This document shows, one piece after another, positions 1 through 8,955 of a DNA stretch of 64,000 nucleotides. How positions within the stretch are numbered: position 1 is the first letter of the stretch; each line of letters begins with the position of its first letter. The DNA is taken from the NCBI GenBank assembly GCA_004298155.1, contig SCRD01000028.1, positions 186,001 through 250,000 on the forward strand, written 5' to 3'. The translations under genes were made by a program, and so were the position numbers. The DNA is from Acidobacteriota bacterium. GTDB taxonomy: Bacteria; Acidobacteriota; Terriglobia; UBA7540. Below the pieces are notes generated by a model. The model made no database searches. It saw nothing but the letters and a program-made list of their open reading frames with translations, and was not told where the DNA came from.

Positions 1-453
1 CTGCTGGGCTTCCTTTCTGCGAGGGACAATATCGAGGCCCCGCGTCTGATGGGCTGGAAGCCGAAACGCCCTCCCAAATCGATGGAAAGCCTTCTGGCGG
101 CTGTAGGGTTGGAAAGAAAACGGCTGCGGAAAGTGAGCGAATTGTCCGCAGGCGAGCAACAGCGCGTTGCCATCGCACGGGCCCTGATTAACAATCCGGA
201 CATTCTGCTGGCTGACGAACCGACGGGGAACCTGGATTCCAGGAATGCCGAAGCGGTGCTGGATCTGCTGCTGAGGCTGAAGGCGGACCTGGGCCTGACT
301 ATTGTGATGGTGACTCACAATCCTGAGGTTGCGCTGAGCGCGGACCGGGTTATTCAAATGAAAGATGGAAGCGTGGAACGGGAAGTGATGACGGACGAAA
401 TTGAACCGTCGTCTGAATGGATCCAGAGGCTTGAAGGCCGCTTTCCACGCTGA
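1..453 (+). CDS. ABC transporter ATP-binding protein, LolD/MacB type (5' truncated)
   Basis: C-terminal part of an ABC ATPase, open from the first base of the window, so the Walker A region lies outside it. Visible are the signature [15 protein letters not shown], Walker [13 protein letters not shown] with the D-loop, and the switch histidine in VTHNPEVA. The GNLDS version of the D-loop is typical of the MacB/LolD/FtsE branch, which energises lipoprotein release, export of small molecules or cell-envelope work rather than nutrient uptake. An internal ATG at 49 lies inside the conserved core and is not the start. The partner permease should be upstream of the window; nothing downstream looks like one. 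Substrate cannot be told from this fragment. Confidence 0.9.
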   Translation: MLGFLSARDNIEAPRLMGWKPKRPPKSMESLLAAVGLERKRLRKVSELSAGEQQRVAIARALINNPDILLADEPTGNLDSRNAEAVLDLLLRLKADLGLTIVMVTHNPEVALSADRVIQMKDGSVEREVMTDEIEPSSEWIQRLEGRFPR

Positions 454-532
454 ATCCGGTGGAAATTCTGTTCGCATGACGGTTTTTGCAGCATGGGGGT
501 TTTATATTGAACCTGTTACTGGAGGTGTTTCT

Positions 533-1954
533 ATGCGCCGCATCCCTGGCGCTATGCTGGCGATCCTTTTCCTGACGTTGATTTCTTTTGCCGGGCAGCG
601 CGTAAAAGTGAGGAAGGCGCATTTCGATCTGAAAGAAGCGCCGAACGTGTTTCTGGTTACTTTTGACACGACGCGGGCCGACCATCTGTCCTGTTACGGG
701 TACGTCCGGAGGACCTCGCCGACCATTGACAATCTGGCGGCGCATGGGGTCCTGTTTGAGAACGCCTACACGGCCATTCCCCTTACCGGGCCCTCGCATA
801 TCTCAATGATGACCTCGCTCTACCCTCAGCAGCATGGCGCTGCTATTAACGGGATGCACATGTCGACGAATCCCCACCCCGTCCTGCTGTCCCAGATACT
901 CCATCAACTCGGGTACCGGACGGCGGCATTTATCAGCGCCTGGCCTCTGAAGAAGGGCATCACAGGTCTGGGGCGGGGCTTTAACGTCTACAATGAGAAT
1001 TTCTCATACCATTACAAAGTGGTCAACGCGGCCCGCCACGGCAACGAAGTTGGCGACGCCAGCCGCCGCTGGTTGGAAAGACACGGACGCTCGAAGTTTT
1101 TCCTCTGGGTCCACTATTTTGATCCGCACCATCCTTATGATTTGCATCCTGAGTTTGCCAATCTTCCGAAGCAAAAGAATGCCAGGATCTTTCCCGTGTC
1201 GTCGGCGATTGATGCAGACCGGGCCGCCAAAATCCGTGCCTACGACAGCGAAATTGCATTTGATGATAACGATCTGGCGAAAACGCTGAAGCTACTGGAC
1301 GATCTGGGCGTACGAGACAACACCCTCATCGTTTTTGTGGCGGACCACGGCGAAAGCCTGGGCGAGAACGGTATCTGGGGACACGGTGATCACATCGACC
1401 AGCCGACGATACACGTTCCTATGATCTATTCGTACCCCAAGGAAATCCCGCAGGGGGAGCGGATCACCACAAACGTCTCCACCGTAGACATTTTACCGAC
1501 GATTCTCAGTTACGTAGGTCTACAATTCCACGTCCCTGGCCAATCCGGATACAGCTTGAACCCATTGATCGCGGACGGTGGAAAGAATGCCACGGGGCAG
1601 CCCACCTTCTTCCTGACCTATCCGGAGCCGACCCTGCTCCCTCCACAGTGGATGAGCGTGTTCTGGAGCTGGGCAGAGACGAAGCGCGCCCCTTCGTTTC
1701 GGGGATTCGTCGAAGGCGACCTCAAGGTGATTACATCCGGAGACAGCGACGCTCTCAAAGTCTACCGGCTCGGGGAAGCCTTTTCACAGGAAAATCCGCT
1801 GCCTTCAAACGAAGTGAGCGTCGCGAACCTCAGCGGATACAGGGAAGATATTGATACCTGGTTCAACCAGACAAATCGGGGACTCAATCCTCAAGGTCGG
1901 CTTTCGAAGCAGGACGTCGAAATGCTGAAAAGCCTCGGCTATGCAAATCCTTGA
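533..1954 (+). CDS. Sulfatase-fold (alkaline phosphatase superfamily) hydrolase with Thr at the nucleophile position
   Basis: A 473-residue protein with an N-terminal hydrophobic segment (about residues 7-20), so probably exported or membrane anchored. The metal-site region VTFDTTRADHLSCYGY (about 42-57) and the later VADHGESLGENG identify the sulfatase fold. The classical sulfatase motif C/S-x-P-x-R, whose Cys or Ser becomes formylglycine, reads T-G-P-S-H here (about 85-89), so a formylglycine-type sulfatase is doubtful. A Thr nucleophile is known in phosphoethanolamine and lipoteichoic-acid transferases of the same superfamily. The reading frame is open back to 401, but ATG 533 follows GGAGG at good spacing and leads straight into the signal segment, so I use it. 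Substrate unknown. Confidence 0.8.
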   Translation: MRRIPGAMLAILFLTLISFAGQRVKVRKAHFDLKEAPNVFLVTFDTTRADHLSCYGYVRRTSPTIDNLAAHGVLFENAYTAIPLTGPSHISMMTSLYPQQHGAAINGMHMSTNPHPVLLSQILHQLGYRTAAFISAWPLKKGITGLGRGFNVYNENFSYHYKVVNAARHGNEVGDASRRWLERHGRSKFFLWVHYFDPHHPYDLHPEFANLPKQKNARIFPVSSAIDADRAAKIRAYDSEIAFDDNDLAKTLKLLDDLGVRDNTLIVFVADHGESLGENGIWGHGDHIDQPTIHVPMIYSYPKEIPQGERITTNVSTVDILPTILSYVGLQFHVPGQSGYSLNPLIADGGKNATGQPTFFLTYPEPTLLPPQWMSVFWSWAETKRAPSFRGFVEGDLKVITSGDSDALKVYRLGEAFSQENPLPSNEVSVANLSGYREDIDTWFNQTNRGLNPQGRLSKQDVEMLKSLGYANP

Positions 1955-2024
1955 CAGCGCCTGCGGCGAGTGTCTACGTGGAATCGGCAGTTTTGGCGTC
2001 TGTTGGCGGCGCAGGCCCTGGAGG

Positions 2025-2306
2025 CTAACTGGCCAAACGCACGCGGATTTTACCCTCATAATCAGGAAAGTAGCGGCCGATGAGGGGCAAATCAAACTCC
2101 CGCAGGATGGATTCCTTGGGCTCGTGCTTCAGCAGGAACTGAAATGACCGCTCAATGAGTACCTCTTGCGAGACCTGCTTTTGGGTGAGCTTTTCATAAT
2201 AGTCGGGGCTGAGAGAAACCCTGTGTGTGGACTTGCTGGCGCCTTCTGTGACGGTGACTTGAAACCTGCCGGGGCCGCACTGTTCAACGCGAATGGTTGG
2301 CGACAT
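2025..2306 (-). CDS. Small conserved protein of unknown function (93 aa)
   Basis: ATG at 2306 follows a clear GGAGG (TCTGGAGGTCCAAC before ATG on the minus strand). The 93-residue product has no signal peptide or membrane segment. It starts with a beta-rich stretch ending in STHRVSLS, then has a helical, charged middle containing IERSFQFLL and KESILREFDLPLI, and ends in PDYEGKIRV. The sequence has the look of a real, conserved soluble protein, but I do not recognise a named family or activity. The frame stays open upstream to 2657, but that extension runs against thiD and has no coding character. It is convergent with the sulfatase-fold gene and divergent from thiD. Confidence 0.65.
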   Translation of the reverse strand: MSPTIRVEQCGPGRFQVTVTEGASKSTHRVSLSPDYYEKLTQKQVSQEVLIERSFQFLLKHEPKESILREFDLPLIGRYFPDYEGKIRVRLAS

Positions 2307-2579
2307 GTTGGACCTCCAGAATAATGACAAGGGATCTATTATATCTATCGGCGAGGCAGGCAGGCCGCCTTTTGGGTGGGCAGATACCAGCACGCTTAAA
2401 TGCAGCCCTAAGGAGGGGTGCGCGTAATGTCTTGGGCCATCAATCCGGTAAACGAATACAGCCGAGAGGCGCCAATTATTCTGGTTGTTGCCAAACAGTT
2501 GGGGCCAGGAATGGTCAATCTGAAAGCAGCGCACGGCCAGACCCCGCCCAGGAGGCAAAGCAGGTAGAATGAGAACGAT

Positions 2580-3392
2580 ATGGAACCGAGAAAAACAAAT
2601 CTTGCCCGGTTGCTTATTGTGGCTGGCTCTGATTCCAGCGGTGGCGCCGGCATTCAAGCTGACCTGAAGACGGCTTCCGCGTTAGGTGTTTACGGAATGA
2701 CGGCCATTACGGCTTTGACCGCTCAGAACACAGAGAGTGTTTTTGGGATTGTGGAAACTGACCCGGAATTTGTTGCCTTGCAGATGAAAGTGTGCTTTGA
2801 AGATGTGGGCTGCGATTCCATCAAAACAGGGATGCTTTCAAATTCCGGGATCATTGGTGCGGTGGCGGAAGAAATCTGCCGGCATCCTGGAATTCCTGTT
2901 GTCGTGGACCCGGTGATGATTTCCACGAGTGGGGTTCCGTTGCTCGATCCCCAAGCCGTTGTGACTCTGCGGGAGAGGTTGCTGCCTCTGGCTGCGGTTG
3001 TGACTCCAAACCTGCATGAAGCGGGTGCTCTGCTGGGCCGGGCGATCGACGGCCTCGACGGAATGAAGGAAGCTGCGAAGGTGATTCATAGCTTCGGCGC
3101 GCAAAACGTGGTGGTTAAAGGCGGGCATGCAAAAGGCAGCGCCGTTGACGTGTTTTTTGACGGGCATGAGTTTGTTGAGTTCCGTGCGGCCAGGATCGCA
3201 ACAAACAATTGTCACGGGACGGGTTGCATCTTTGCCTCAGCGCTTGCATCGGGCCTGGCAAAGGGGAATACGGTGCGGCAAAGCGTAGCTCTGGCGAAGG
3301 AGTTTGTGACCGCGGCCATTCTCGAAGGCCTGCTGCTCGGCCGGGGCCATGGGCCCGCCAATCCCATGCATTCACGAAGAAGCTTGCCCTAA
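2580..3392 (+). CDS. thiD: Hydroxymethylpyrimidine/phosphomethylpyrimidine kinase ThiD
   Basis: ThiD phosphorylates hydroxymethylpyrimidine and then its monophosphate to give HMP-PP, the pyrimidine half of thiamine. At 270 residues it has the family length. The N-terminal VAGSDSSGGAGIQADLK substrate loop, the VVDPVM segment near residue 108, VTPNLHEA, and the C-terminal anion-hole motif GTGCIFASALA with its catalytic Asp/Cys surroundings are all present; it is a ribokinase-fold enzyme of the cytoplasm. No other thiamine gene is adjacent and I saw no THI-box riboswitch in the 270-base gap upstream, so it may act in salvage. An AGGAGG lies about 25 bases before the ATG, farther than usual, so translation signals are not ideal. 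Confidence 0.95.
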   Translation: MEPRKTNLARLLIVAGSDSSGGAGIQADLKTASALGVYGMTAITALTAQNTESVFGIVETDPEFVALQMKVCFEDVGCDSIKTGMLSNSGIIGAVAEEICRHPGIPVVVDPVMISTSGVPLLDPQAVVTLRERLLPLAAVVTPNLHEAGALLGRAIDGLDGMKEAAKVIHSFGAQNVVVKGGHAKGSAVDVFFDGHEFVEFRAARIATNNCHGTGCIFASALASGLAKGNTVRQSVALAKEFVTAAILEGLLLGRGHGPANPMHSRRSLP

Positions 3393-3542
3393 AGGTTTCG
3401 CGAAGGCGAACCTTGGTTTTATACTCTTAGGATAGTGCTTGCGAACGCTGGGCGCGCCGCGTATCCAGTGGATTCGCAAAGCACGAAAGGCAAATCAAGG
3501 ATTGTCTGTGCCGCAGCGGACCCAGACGCCGTAGGATGAGGA

Positions 3543-5186
3543 ATGATGCGAAGACTCTTGCTGATGGCTTTAAGCCTTATTGGGTTATTTGACTCTATTT
3601 ACCTGCTGTGGGAGTACACCTCGCCAGCCCACCCCATGGTTTGTATGGGAGGGGGCTGTGACGCCGTTCGCGCCAGCGCGTATTCTCATTTTGGGGGCCT
3701 GCCGGTACCCATTTACGGTGTCTTAATGTACAGCTTTATTGTGTTGCTTCTGTTTCTCTATCCGCTTCTGCCCACTTCGGCAGCGCGGCTGGTGCAGTAT
3801 GGAGTTCTGCTGGTTTCAGGCGTAGCATTCTTATTTTCGGCCTACCTTACAGGGATTGAAGCTTTCGTTCTGCATTCCTGGTGCGTCTGGTGTGTGCTAT
3901 CAGCCCTGCTCGTGACCGCTATTTTCCTGTTATCCATCGCAGAGCAAAGGCGCCCGGCGACGCGTCTCGAGCCTGCCCAGGCGCTTTCTGCGGTGCAGAG
4001 GAATTTTGCGCTGGTCCTTTTTGCATTTGTGCTCGGAGTCCCCGCTTTTATCACTCTGACCTCCCACGGAAGCATCCCTCCCCCGAAGCCCCCATCGAAT
4101 CAGACGGTCAAGGCTCACCTTATACGTCCGGATTCCCACCTCTACGGCGATCCGAACGCCAAAGTCACAATTGTTGAATTTGGAGACTTCAAATGTCCCG
4201 CCTGCCGCCAGGCTGAGGTGACAGCTAAAAAGATTCGAGAAAATTACGGCGATCGAGTTCGCTTCGCTTTCCGGCAGTATCCGCTCGTTAACGTCCATGC
4301 CGAGTCTGAGAAGGCAGCAGAAGCCGCTGAATGCGCCGGCCAGCAGGGCAAATTCTGGCAGGCGGTGGACATGTTCTACGACCACCAGGAAGATTTAAGC
4401 CTGCCGGCCATCAATCGGTATGCGGGAGAGATGGGCCTCGACTCGCAGAAATTTGTCGCCTGCCTTCAGAAAGGTGAAATGGCGCCGCGCGTCAACCGGG
4501 ACCTCGTGGACGGCCAGGCTCTTGGAGTTCATGCTACCCCCACCTTTTTTATTAATGGCCAGCCGATTGTGGGACCTCTTCCATATGCGTCTTTTGCCCA
4601 ACTCGTGGAGAACGAATTGAAAATAGCCGCTGTGGAAGATTCAGCCCAAGGCGACAATTTAAGGCCCGCCGGGCAGCCGGCGTCAACCCCTGCAGAAAAT
4701 AACAAGGCGGGCCAGAAATCTGCTCCGGAGCGATTGCCAGCCAGGACGTCAGCGGATTCCATGCAGGTTCTGAGTGGAACATCCAATATTCTGGCAGGCT
4801 TTCAGAATTCGGCCGCGGCCTGCAGCGAGGAAGAGACGAAGAAGCGCCAGCCGAAGATGATTGGGACCTCGCAGGTACAGAAACTTTACGACGACCAATC
4901 TCATGCTCTCTTTGTTGACGTGAGGCCCGCAAAAGATTTCCAGTCGGGCCACATTCCGGGAGCTCTCAACATCCCAATTGATTCCTTTGAGGGGCAATGG
5001 AACCGACTGCCCAAAAATAAGACAATTGTGCTTTATCAGGGCGGAGAATCCGGCGGCGACATCTGCGCTTTCAGCCGGTCGGCAGGCCGTATCCTGCTTT
5101 CGCAGGGATATGGCTACGGCGACGTCAACGTTTACCAGGACGGATTGGCAGGCTGGAAGAAAGCAGGGCTTCCTGTCAAGCGTTAG
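3543..5186 (+). CDS. VKOR - DsbA-like thioredoxin - rhodanese three-domain fusion
   Basis: A 547-residue membrane protein. Residues 1-135 form a bacterial VKOR domain: cysteines 34 and 39 (CMGGGC) and the quinone-side CVWC at 114-117, set in about four membrane helices. A further helix near 153-175 leads to a periplasmic DsbA-like thioredoxin domain (about 195-365) with the active site CPAC at 218-221 and the cis-Pro TPTFF near 332. VKOR would reoxidise the thioredoxin domain and pass electrons to quinone, giving disulfide formation in one chain. A Pro/Ala-rich linker (about 366-435) joins a rhodanese-like domain (about 440-547, FVDVRPAKDFQSGHIPGA). Its catalytic Cys position reads VLYQGG, so Gln 499 replaces Cys; sulfur transfer is unlikely unless the nearby Cys 508 serves. 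Confidence 0.9.
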   Translation: MMRRLLLMALSLIGLFDSIYLLWEYTSPAHPMVCMGGGCDAVRASAYSHFGGLPVPIYGVLMYSFIVLLLFLYPLLPTSAARLVQYGVLLVSGVAFLFSAYLTGIEAFVLHSWCVWCVLSALLVTAIFLLSIAEQRRPATRLEPAQALSAVQRNFALVLFAFVLGVPAFITLTSHGSIPPPKPPSNQTVKAHLIRPDSHLYGDPNAKVTIVEFGDFKCPACRQAEVTAKKIRENYGDRVRFAFRQYPLVNVHAESEKAAEAAECAGQQGKFWQAVDMFYDHQEDLSLPAINRYAGEMGLDSQKFVACLQKGEMAPRVNRDLVDGQALGVHATPTFFINGQPIVGPLPYASFAQLVENELKIAAVEDSAQGDNLRPAGQPASTPAENNKAGQKSAPERLPARTSADSMQVLSGTSNILAGFQNSAAACSEEETKKRQPKMIGTSQVQKLYDDQSHALFVDVRPAKDFQSGHIPGALNIPIDSFEGQWNRLPKNKTIVLYQGGESGGDICAFSRSAGRILLSQGYGYGDVNVYQDGLAGWKKAGLPVKR

Positions 5187-5529
5187 CTGCCCGTAAGCGC
5201 AAGAAGATTCAGTCCTCATCAACCGATCGGGAAGAGACTTATTCATTTGTCCGGACTATAAAAGGCCCTGCCTGCGACTGGCCTCTCTCGATTCTGACGA
5301 TTGCCCTCATCCTCATCGAGATTGCATCCACCCATCACGAACCAAGGCAGAAGTCTGCTTCTTCTCATTACCGGCGCAGGCCGCCTTTCTGAATACTTAT
5401 TCCTGAATCCCGCTCATCGTTTTTGATCAATGGCCGATAACCAGGATGTGGGGAGTTCCACCGCAGCCAGCGACTGCCCAGAATTTTGACCATGGGACGG
5501 GGGGGGCTGCAGGCCAACCCTCGAATACT
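5187..5529 (+). other. Intergenic stretch without a convincing gene
   Basis: About 340 bases between the VKOR fusion and the HEAT-repeat gene. Only short, weak hairpins are visible (for example AGAAGTCTGCTTCT near 5349), with no following T-run. I see no clear promoter, terminator or RNA gene. The frame of the next gene is open from 5446, but that part is not protein-like. Confidence 0.4.
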
Positions 5530-7014
5530 ATGCCAATTCTGATTGAAAACATCACTCTGGTGGTTTTTGCGCTTTTCATTCTTGCTCTCCTGGGAAACCT
5601 TTTCCTGATCGGGATTGTTTTCCTTCGCCGCCGACGGCGGACGAAATACTTCAAAGGGGTAGACGCGTTGCGTGAACGCTACGGTCCCCTTATTGCAGGA
5701 ATGCTTTCCTGTCACGTTGACTATGCCAAAGGGCTCGATGAATTACGCAGGATCTCCAGCCCCGGCCGCCTTTCCATTCTGGAGCGGCTTTGCCTTGAAA
5801 AGAAGGCGTCGCCGGCAGAAGAGCCCGTGCTGAGGCGGCTTTGCGAGGACCTGGGACTGGTCAAAATCTGGCAGCAGCGTCTGATGGGTCTGGTTGATCA
5901 GGCATCGCTGCGCGAAGCGCTGACCAATCCCCAGGGACTTCTGAGGAGGGTCAAATTCCTGCATTTTCTGATTCGCTCCAAGAGCGCCGAAAACCTGGGA
6001 CTGATTCGCCATGAAGCCAGCTGGCCGCTGCTGGTGAAGGCGCTCGAGGACCCCAATCCTGATATTCAGGTCGTGGCCGTGCGTTCGCTCGCCGCGATCC
6101 ATCATCCTGGCAGTTTTCTGCCGCTGGTCGAGCACCTCCACAAAGCGGTCCTGGACCCCGCCTCCAACCTTTCCGTGCGGACCTTGAAATCAGCGCTGGT
6201 GAGTTTTTCGCTCCAGAGCGCTGACAAGCTGCGTGGCTCTCTCCGGCACAGGAACCCACGAATTCGCTTTCTCTCGACGGATATCGTCCGCGAAATGGTA
6301 GAACGGGAAGCTTCGGGAAAGCCGGAATTCCGGCTGGACAATGAAAATTTCAACGACGAAATGGCAGAAATCTTCCTGACGGAGCTGCCATTCGACGGCA
6401 ACCCGGACGTACGAGCCAGATCCGCCATTGTGATCTCTTGCCTTACCGACGAGCGTTCAGCCGCTACGCTGTTTAGCCTTCTGGACGATTCTGCATGGTT
6501 TGTAAGGCTCCATGCCGTCAGGTCGCTTGCCAGCAACAGATTCTTTCCGCATGTCGCGCGAATTTCAAATGCTCTCACCGACACCCACTGGCGCGTCCGC
6601 GAAACGGCGGTGCGGGCGCTTCGAGGTTTTGGGCCGCCGGGACTTGATCTCCTGACCATCCACTTTCTTGGTACAAGCGACCGGTATAGCCGCGAACAGA
6701 TCGCGGATGAGTTCCAGCGCGCGGGGCTGATTCCCGCACTGCTGACACGCTGCGCTGAAACCGGCAACGGCCGGGAAACCGCAGTCCTGCGTCATCTGGC
6801 AGAAATGGGTAAGACGAGTTATATGATCGCGGTGCTCGAAGGAGGGGAAGAGAATGGAAATCTGCGCAAGAATTTCCTTCAGTTATTCGGAAACTCTCCT
6901 GACCCGCAGATTCACCAGTGGGTGGAACAGTTGGCGATGAAGGAGCCCGATTTTGACGTTCGCGCCCTGGCCCAGGAGGCCCTGGCAACCGTCCGACAGC
7001 GGGGAGAAGGGTAG
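5530..7014 (+). CDS. Membrane-anchored HEAT-repeat protein
   Basis: A 494-residue protein. One membrane helix (about residues 8-30) is followed by a basic RRRRR stop-transfer, so the bulk probably faces the cytoplasm. The rest is helical, with HEAT/PBS-lyase-like repeats of the type VVAVRSLAAIHH, VRARSAIVISCL, VRLHAVRSLASN and VRETAVRALRGF. Such solenoids act as protein scaffolds; no catalytic motif is present. The stop lies four bases before the GT2 synthase start, so the two are translationally coupled, and the HEAT protein is likely an assembly or regulatory subunit of that synthase (inference). ATG 5530 is chosen because it begins directly before the membrane helix; the upstream extension to 5446 is not protein-like. 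Confidence 0.85.
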   Translation: MPILIENITLVVFALFILALLGNLFLIGIVFLRRRRRTKYFKGVDALRERYGPLIAGMLSCHVDYAKGLDELRRISSPGRLSILERLCLEKKASPAEEPVLRRLCEDLGLVKIWQQRLMGLVDQASLREALTNPQGLLRRVKFLHFLIRSKSAENLGLIRHEASWPLLVKALEDPNPDIQVVAVRSLAAIHHPGSFLPLVEHLHKAVLDPASNLSVRTLKSALVSFSLQSADKLRGSLRHRNPRIRFLSTDIVREMVEREASGKPEFRLDNENFNDEMAEIFLTELPFDGNPDVRARSAIVISCLTDERSAATLFSLLDDSAWFVRLHAVRSLASNRFFPHVARISNALTDTHWRVRETAVRALRGFGPPGLDLLTIHFLGTSDRYSREQIADEFQRAGLIPALLTRCAETGNGRETAVLRHLAEMGKTSYMIAVLEGGEENGNLRKNFLQLFGNSPDPQIHQWVEQLAMKEPDFDVRALAQEALATVRQRGEG

Positions 7015-7018
7015 TCTC

Positions 7019-8437
7019 ATGGAACTGTGGCGGCAGATTTTTATACACGGGATGAACGTGTTCAACGTCCTCATCGTTTCCTATTTCTTTATCGGGAACG
7101 GTGTCTACACGTTGCTGATGGTGTTGTCCCTGGCAACGGTATGGCTTTACAACCGGCGGCTGGCTTATCAGGATATGGATGAAATCCGCGAGTCGTCGGT
7201 GACGCCCCCCGTCACGATCGTGATCCCGGCGTGGAATGAAGAGCAGATCATCCTGGAAACGACAAGATCCACGCTCCAGACCGACTACCCCGAGCTGGAG
7301 GTCGTGGTTGTTGACGATGGTTCCAACGATGCCACGCTGTCACGCCTGATCGAGCAATTCCAACTGGTCAAGATGGACCTTATCTACCGTCCGCAAATTC
7401 CAACCCAGCCGGTGCGCGGTTTCTACATGAATCCGGACCTGCCCAATCTTCTGGTGGTTAGCAAGGAGAACGGTGGCAAGCCGGATGCGCTCAATGTCGG
7501 CATCAATGTCTGCCGCACACCGTATTTCTGCACCTTGGATTCGGATTCGATTCTGGAGAGGGACGCCCTGTTGCGCCTGATGCGCCCGGTAATCCACTCA
7601 CCTGTTAACACCGTTGCCAGCGGCGGGATCGTTCGCGTAATGAACGGCTGCCAGATTCGCGACGGACGTGTTACGCGAGTGGCCCTTCCCAAGTCTCTGC
7701 TTGAACGCTTCCAGGTGGTGGAATATCTCCGCAGTTTTCTGTTTGGCCGCACCGGATGGGACCTGCTGGGCGGGACACTCATTGTATCGGGCGCATTTGC
7801 GATTTTCCACCGCGAAACTGTAGTGGAAGCAGGTGGGTTTGCACACGACACGGTCACCGAAGACATGGATCTGGTTGTTCAGCTGCATCACTGGGCGGCG
7901 CTACATAAGAGACGAATTCGGATGTCGTTCACCTCTGACCCTGTCTGCTGGACGGAGTGCCCGGCCACGCTGAAGATGCTGGGCAAACAGCGGCGGCGGT
8001 GGCAGCTCGGTTTGTGCCAGACGCTTTGGAAACATTCCGATATGCTGTTCAACCGGAAGTACGGAATGGTGGGGAACTTCAGCTTTCCTTTCCACCTCTA
8101 CGTGGAGGCCCTCGGGGCTGTAGTGGAATTTATGGGTTATTTCATGGTGCCACTCGCCATCATTTTTGGCATGGTGCCGGCCATGCTCTACCTGCTGTTT
8201 GTCCTTCTCAGTCTGGCGTACGGCGGGCTGCTTTCCATCGGTGCTGTTCTCCTGGAGGAGCTGACTTACCGCCGCTACCCGAGTTACCGTGACCTCGCAA
8301 CGCTGCTGTGGTTTGCCTTCATCGAAAATCTCGGCTACCGCCAACTTGTGCTTTATTACCGGTTTGAAGGTGTTGTGCGATTCCTGACCGGGGCTTGGCA
8401 CTGGGAAAAAGTCACTCACGTTGGAGTCACACAGTAG
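7019..8437 (+). CDS. Processive family-2 glycosyltransferase (PgaC/BcsA-like synthase)
   Basis: A 472-residue inner-membrane polysaccharide synthase. An N-terminal membrane segment is followed by the GT-A domain with VVDDGSND (UDP-binding Asp), TLDSDS (metal-binding DxD), TEDMDL (catalytic base) and QRRRW, the Q-x-x-R-W signature of processive beta-glycan synthases such as PgaC, BcsA and hyaluronan synthase. Several C-terminal membrane helices (after about residue 360) would form the export channel. It starts four bases after the HEAT gene and is followed by a TPR/barrel protein, so it most likely makes an exopolysaccharide that is secreted across both membranes. The sugar cannot be read from the sequence. 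No PilZ domain or polysaccharide deacetylase is seen nearby. Confidence 0.9.
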   Translation: MELWRQIFIHGMNVFNVLIVSYFFIGNGVYTLLMVLSLATVWLYNRRLAYQDMDEIRESSVTPPVTIVIPAWNEEQIILETTRSTLQTDYPELEVVVVDDGSNDATLSRLIEQFQLVKMDLIYRPQIPTQPVRGFYMNPDLPNLLVVSKENGGKPDALNVGINVCRTPYFCTLDSDSILERDALLRLMRPVIHSPVNTVASGGIVRVMNGCQIRDGRVTRVALPKSLLERFQVVEYLRSFLFGRTGWDLLGGTLIVSGAFAIFHRETVVEAGGFAHDTVTEDMDLVVQLHHWAALHKRRIRMSFTSDPVCWTECPATLKMLGKQRRRWQLGLCQTLWKHSDMLFNRKYGMVGNFSFPFHLYVEALGAVVEFMGYFMVPLAIIFGMVPAMLYLLFVLLSLAYGGLLSIGAVLLEELTYRRYPSYRDLATLLWFAFIENLGYRQLVLYYRFEGVVRFLTGAWHWEKVTHVGVTQ

Positions 8438-8955
8438 ATCTCTGAGCGCGCCTTTTTAAGAGCCTTATTGTTCGGTGTCGGGTTCCAACTTTGCCAGCCG
8501 ATTGCATTTAGGAGTTTTATGCCGGTGCCATCTCCGGGTTGGTTTACGCAGGGGCTTCGTTTCTGGCAGAAAAGCAGCCAGGCACCAACCTTCGAAAGGA
8601 GTTTTTGTCATCGCCAGAGAGGCCTGTTTGGTTTGTACCTGCGGGAACGGCCGGCGGTGAGGCAAAGGCTGTGGATAGGCAGGCAGACGCCGCCATTAAA
8701 GCCGGGGCGTCGCACGGCCGATTGACGTGGTGGGCGAAGAAGGTCCCGAAGCTACGATTTCTACTGTCGCCTGCTGCGCTGTGCCGGGGCCAGGGCTGGC
8801 TTTTCCGGTCCTGCAGAAAAAGTCGAGGGCTGCGACTTTACGGAAGGCCATTTCCACGGACCTCGGCAACAGCAAGGCGGGAACCTTGCCTGAAAAGGTC
8901 GAACCGAAGTGGCACAGTCTCGAGTGAGGCTGCATCTTTTAAACCAGGAATCTGT
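8438..8955 (+). other. 518-base untranslated stretch with several inverted repeats
   Basis: Lies between the GT2 synthase and the TPR/barrel gene, all on the same strand. The downstream frame happens to be open through most of it, but the translation is not protein-like. It contains paired segments that could fold as RNA: GGTTGGT (8537-8543) with ACCAACC (8583-8589), and GGCGG with CGCCGCC around 8653-8695. I looked for a c-di-GMP (GEMM-I), cobalamin or other named riboswitch and could not match a conserved core. It may be a structured leader for the export gene. Confidence 0.35.

Noticed and set aside
401-532. Extended N-terminus for the sulfatase-fold gene
   Set aside because: Overlaps the ABC gene's end and has no ribosome site; ATG 533 has GGAGG and a signal segment right after it.
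8550-8700. c-di-GMP (GEMM-I) or cobalamin riboswitch upstream of the TPR/barrel gene
   Set aside because: CGAAAGG and GGCAAAGGC fragments look suggestive, but the conserved core and helix order of either class could not be assembled.
8539-8955. Extended N-terminus (139 codons) for the TPR/barrel protein
   Set aside because: Arg/Ala-rich non-protein-like translation, and the signal segment lies after ATG 8956.
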